A stretch of DNA of 64,000 bases from Hymenopus coronatus (lineage: Eukaryota > Arthropoda > Insecta > Mantodea > Hymenopodidae), in contig CM060898.1 in assembly GCA_030762935.1 (NCBI GenBank), positions 98,835,281-98,899,280 on the forward strand, in the 5' to 3' direction. The notes beneath the pieces are model-generated. The model was not told the origin of the DNA and searched no databases. It saw only the letters and a list, made by a program, of their open reading frames with translations. How positions within the stretch are numbered: position 1 is the first letter of the stretch; each line of letters starts with the position of its first letter. The position numbers were made by a program, and so were the translations under genes. Shown here one piece after another: positions 61,478-64,000 of this stretch.

Positions 61478-61879
61478 TATTTATTTCCAATTGCTGCAAT
61501 ACAATTTTATTTCACATTGTTTTGACACTTATTCATAGCTGTTGACTACTTTTGTTCTCTCTAATCCAACTGTGCTCTCCAAATGTGCTGTTGAAACTCA
61601 CCTTGCTAACTTGCCAGCTCCTCTTATACAGTCTGCCATTATGCAGGAAGAAATTTCCAGATCATTATTGTATGTGTTCTTTACATGCAGGTGTGACAAT
61701 GCACAAATTTGATATAAAGTGTCTGCTCACTCATGTGTTCAATTTACATGCACCTGCATCAAAACTATGGAAAGCAAATTATCTGCACCCCTGCAGCAAT
61801 TCAGGGTGGCAAGATATAGGCACATGGCTTTTGGCTCTTAGTGACACTGCTCCTTTCCCAGGGCTGATTGTCCCAACCA

Positions 61880-62430
61880 GCAGCATTCTAGAGGACTAGA
61901 CTTTCTAAGTGCACCACCAGTCTCTTCCTTCCATAAGATATCTTTCCATAGTTGATATTTGAGACAGCAATCCTTGCTCCATGTAAGATGATATAGCCAC
62001 ACCTGATCACCCTACTGGAAACCTCTACTGTTGCCCTGCCAGTGCTAATGGGCCTTCATCTGTTCGCTCAGTACTTGGATTGTGTTGATGGACCATCTTA
62101 GTCATGTCGTGAATTCTGTATGCGGATTTTTCATGTAGTTCTCTGTTGGCTGTTCTGCCTCAGGGATGTTCCCAAACATATGGTCACTTGATAGATGCAA
62201 CTTCCTGCAAAAAACCAAGTTGGCTGGTATCAACCTGGTGGTATTGGGGTGTTGAGCAGTAAGCCAACAAGAAAAGTGGCACCACATCTCAGTCTCTCTG
62301 GTGATTTGGGACACAACCTTCCTCAAGTGTTTGTTGCACTAAGAGACATATACTGCTCAACCATGCCATCTGACAGCAATTGAAGGGGTGTTGTGTGCAT
62401 TTGTACTCGATGTAGCTCCATCATTTCCTC
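61880..62430 (-). pseudogene. Ty3/gypsy-type integrase C-terminal relic
   Basis: On the minus strand: TPLQLLSDGMVEQY near 62380, KVVSQITRETEMWCHFSCWLTAQH near 62310, NTTRLIPANLVFCRKLHL.DHMFG near 62220, and further on GYIILHGARIAVSNINYG...RLVVHLE near 61950. This matches the end of a gypsy-type integrase and its chromodomain-side tail (the usual VERFNR...AYR...TG.SPA...RELRLP...VVHLDRL pattern). It is heavily mutated. No long terminal repeats were found. Confidence 0.65.
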
Positions 62431-62469
62431 ATCAAGTTTGGCTTGAACAAACGCAGAACACTTCAACGA

Positions 62470-63255
62470 AACAGGTGTGAAGTAGCTTTTGGAAAGGAAA
62501 TGGTAAATTCTGTGTATAAATATAATTGTGATTAGTAACTTGTATTCATTGCTTGCAAAGAAAAATTTATCACATGTAATTTTTAAAAACTGATTCTGAA
62601 ATTGAAATACCTTTATACTTTATTCATTTGTTTTGATTAACTTGGACCAGTTGGACAAACTGGAAGTAGCTGCCCTTGAAGTGGGGCAGATGATGTTGAA
62701 AACTTGCTCCACCCCAAAGATGGGATGCTGAATTTGCTTAGCTGACCCAAAGGATCAAAGTTCTTTATAGGGTATTTATTTTTCAGAATATGTATTTTCT
62801 ATTACATTTACAATTCAGCTGCATTGTATATTTCAAGAGTTTATGTGGTTAATCTCATGGTTGAGAAACATAATGGGCTGCTATTTTCTTATTTATTAGT
62901 TTAAGAAATGGTCAAGTACAAACTGATAAATCAGTAGAAGCAGCCAATTTTTGGTCCCTCAACCTTAAGATCAGACTCCAAAAATAGCTTAACTGACATT
63001 ATGGGAGAAAATAATTTCAAAACAAATGAGTGAAATGTAAAAAGTATGTACATTTCCAACCATGTTTCAAGCATTTTAAATATATGATACACTTAGTGTA
63101 TGAAAAATTTGCCTTGCTTACTAATGTAGTTCCTAATAGCTTTAAAAGGAGGTTGTTTTATCAAATGTGGCCCATGTGTTCATTATTGTTTATTCTATAC
63201 CATTTTCACATTCAGCACTTTTCTTTTGTCATAAAAAAAAATGCATTTGTTTCAG
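62470..63255. other. End of CNOT1 intron 1, no other feature
   Basis: AT-rich sequence leading into the exon 2 acceptor. A T/A-rich tract precedes TTTGTTTCAG at 63246-63255. Confidence 0.6.
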
Positions 63256-63468
63256 TTGGTGACATCACACGGTCTTGAAGCAGATAGACATTTGCTGCGT
63301 TGTCTCTTCTCACACATAGATTTCAGTGCTGAGGGGAGCAAATCCAGCAGCAGCAAAGATTTCTGTCAAGTTCAGCTTTTAATCCAGGAGTGTTCAGCTT
63401 TGCTTACAAAACCAGCACTAATATCAAACCTTTGCTACGCATTTGATAACCCTCTGCATCATCAAAAG
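63256..63468 (+). CDS. CNOT1: CNOT1 exon 2
   Basis: 71 codons, phase 0 on both sides, from TTTCAG| to CAAAAG|GTAACT. It reads [20 protein letters not shown] and goes on to [18 protein letters not shown] and [13 protein letters not shown]. This matches the animal CNOT1 segment that directly follows the residues of exon 1, so the two exons are contiguous in the mRNA despite the 25.9-kb intron. The Ser-rich loop after DFSAEGSK is a little longer than in vertebrates. Confidence 0.95.
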
Positions 63469-63652
63469 GTAACTATTCAGCTCCAGTGAAGATTTTGTAA
63501 ATGAAGTTAAAATATTGTTTTGGTGTAGCCAGAGAATGCATAAAAAACTAGCTGCAATTTTAAAAAACTACTACCAAAATGTCTGCAGTTGCATAGCTTA
63601 GTTTAGGAGCAACTTAGTACAGAGTACTGAAATATTTACTTTAAACTTGCAG

Positions 63653-63833
63653 ACATTAAAGCCATCTACACAACTCCTGCCACAACTGAGTAAAGTTCTG
63701 AAACTAACGCCTGTTCAAGAAGTAGTATTTGGATTAGCTCTTCTCCATTCTTCAAATCCGGATACACAGAATTTTGCCTCACAGTTTGTTAAGCTAAAGT
63801 TGCCTGATTTAATCAGATCTTATATTGACACTG
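63653..63833 (+). CDS. CNOT1: CNOT1 exon 3
   Basis: From ACTTGCAG| to GACACTG|GTAAGT, phase 0 to phase 1, 60 codons plus one base. It reads [20 protein letters not shown], then [16 protein letters not shown] and [17 protein letters not shown], closely following the N-terminal helical repeats of CNOT1. Confidence 0.95.
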
Positions 63834-63939
63834 GTAAGTAAAAACTTAACTTGCTGATTTTAAGATTTGGAAAGTAGAAAGGTATTAAATAAATATGAAG
63901 GTTTACAAGCAGAAATAACCATTTTTGATGCTTTTGCAG

Positions 63940-64000
63940 AAAATAGCACTAGACAGCAAGAGGGAGGCCTTCACGACACAACACCTGAAGTTCTTCATCT
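63940..64000 (+). CDS. CNOT1: CNOT1 exon 4, start only (cut by window end)
   Basis: The acceptor is TTTTGCAG. The split codon gives Glu, followed by NSTRQQEGGLHDTTPEVLHL. The GG-x-x-D-x-x-x-EVLHLL pattern is the known next block of CNOT1. The gene continues beyond the window. Confidence 0.9.

Overview
This window looks like AT-rich animal (almost certainly insect) nuclear DNA. The reasons are a spliced CNOT1 gene with canonical GT..AG introns, several families of tRNA-derived SINEs, I-like and CR1/jockey-like LINEs, hAT, Tc1/mariner, pogo and Kolobok-like DNA transposons, and many long microsatellites. Nothing prokaryotic is visible. The exact order of insect cannot be fixed from sequence reading alone; the repeat-rich 26-kb intron suggests a large genome.

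Layout. (1) 1-13.3 kb: the 3' part of an unrecognised plus-strand gene, with a confident internal exon at 1463-1616 and a last coding exon at 12106-12602. Its introns hold SINEs, a mariner element (3654-4923), trinucleotide arrays and a decayed LINE reverse transcriptase. (2) 13.3-36.9 kb: intergenic DNA built almost entirely from transposons. These are a pogo/Tigger-like element nested in a 0.9-kb repeat (here called R900), a decayed DUF4371-type hAT, a full-length I-like LINE with a 12-bp target-site duplication (20760-26555), an older minus-strand LINE whose open frame links an SGNH-hydrolase-like domain to an endonuclease (about 31.2-35.3 kb), and nested SINEs. (3) 36.9-64 kb: the 5' end of CNOT1, the scaffold of the CCR4-NOT deadenylase complex. 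Exon 1 (37263-37364) is separated from exons 2-4 (63256-64000) by a 25.9-kb intron. That intron holds a hAT with perfect 8-bp TSD, a Tc1-like element, five R900 copies, a Kolobok-like element with TTAA ends, a mariner-related foldback element, a second hAT, a pogo-type MITE and a Ty3/gypsy integrase relic.

Only two host genes are supported. All transposon proteins seen are broken by stops or frameshifts. The window is most informative as a readable stack of nested insertions whose relative ages can be deduced. I did not find convincing evidence of a new multi-gene system; the least ordinary items are the PHD/SGNH/endonuclease LINE protein, the R900 repeat family, and the hairpin plus overlapping upstream ORF at the CNOT1 start codon.
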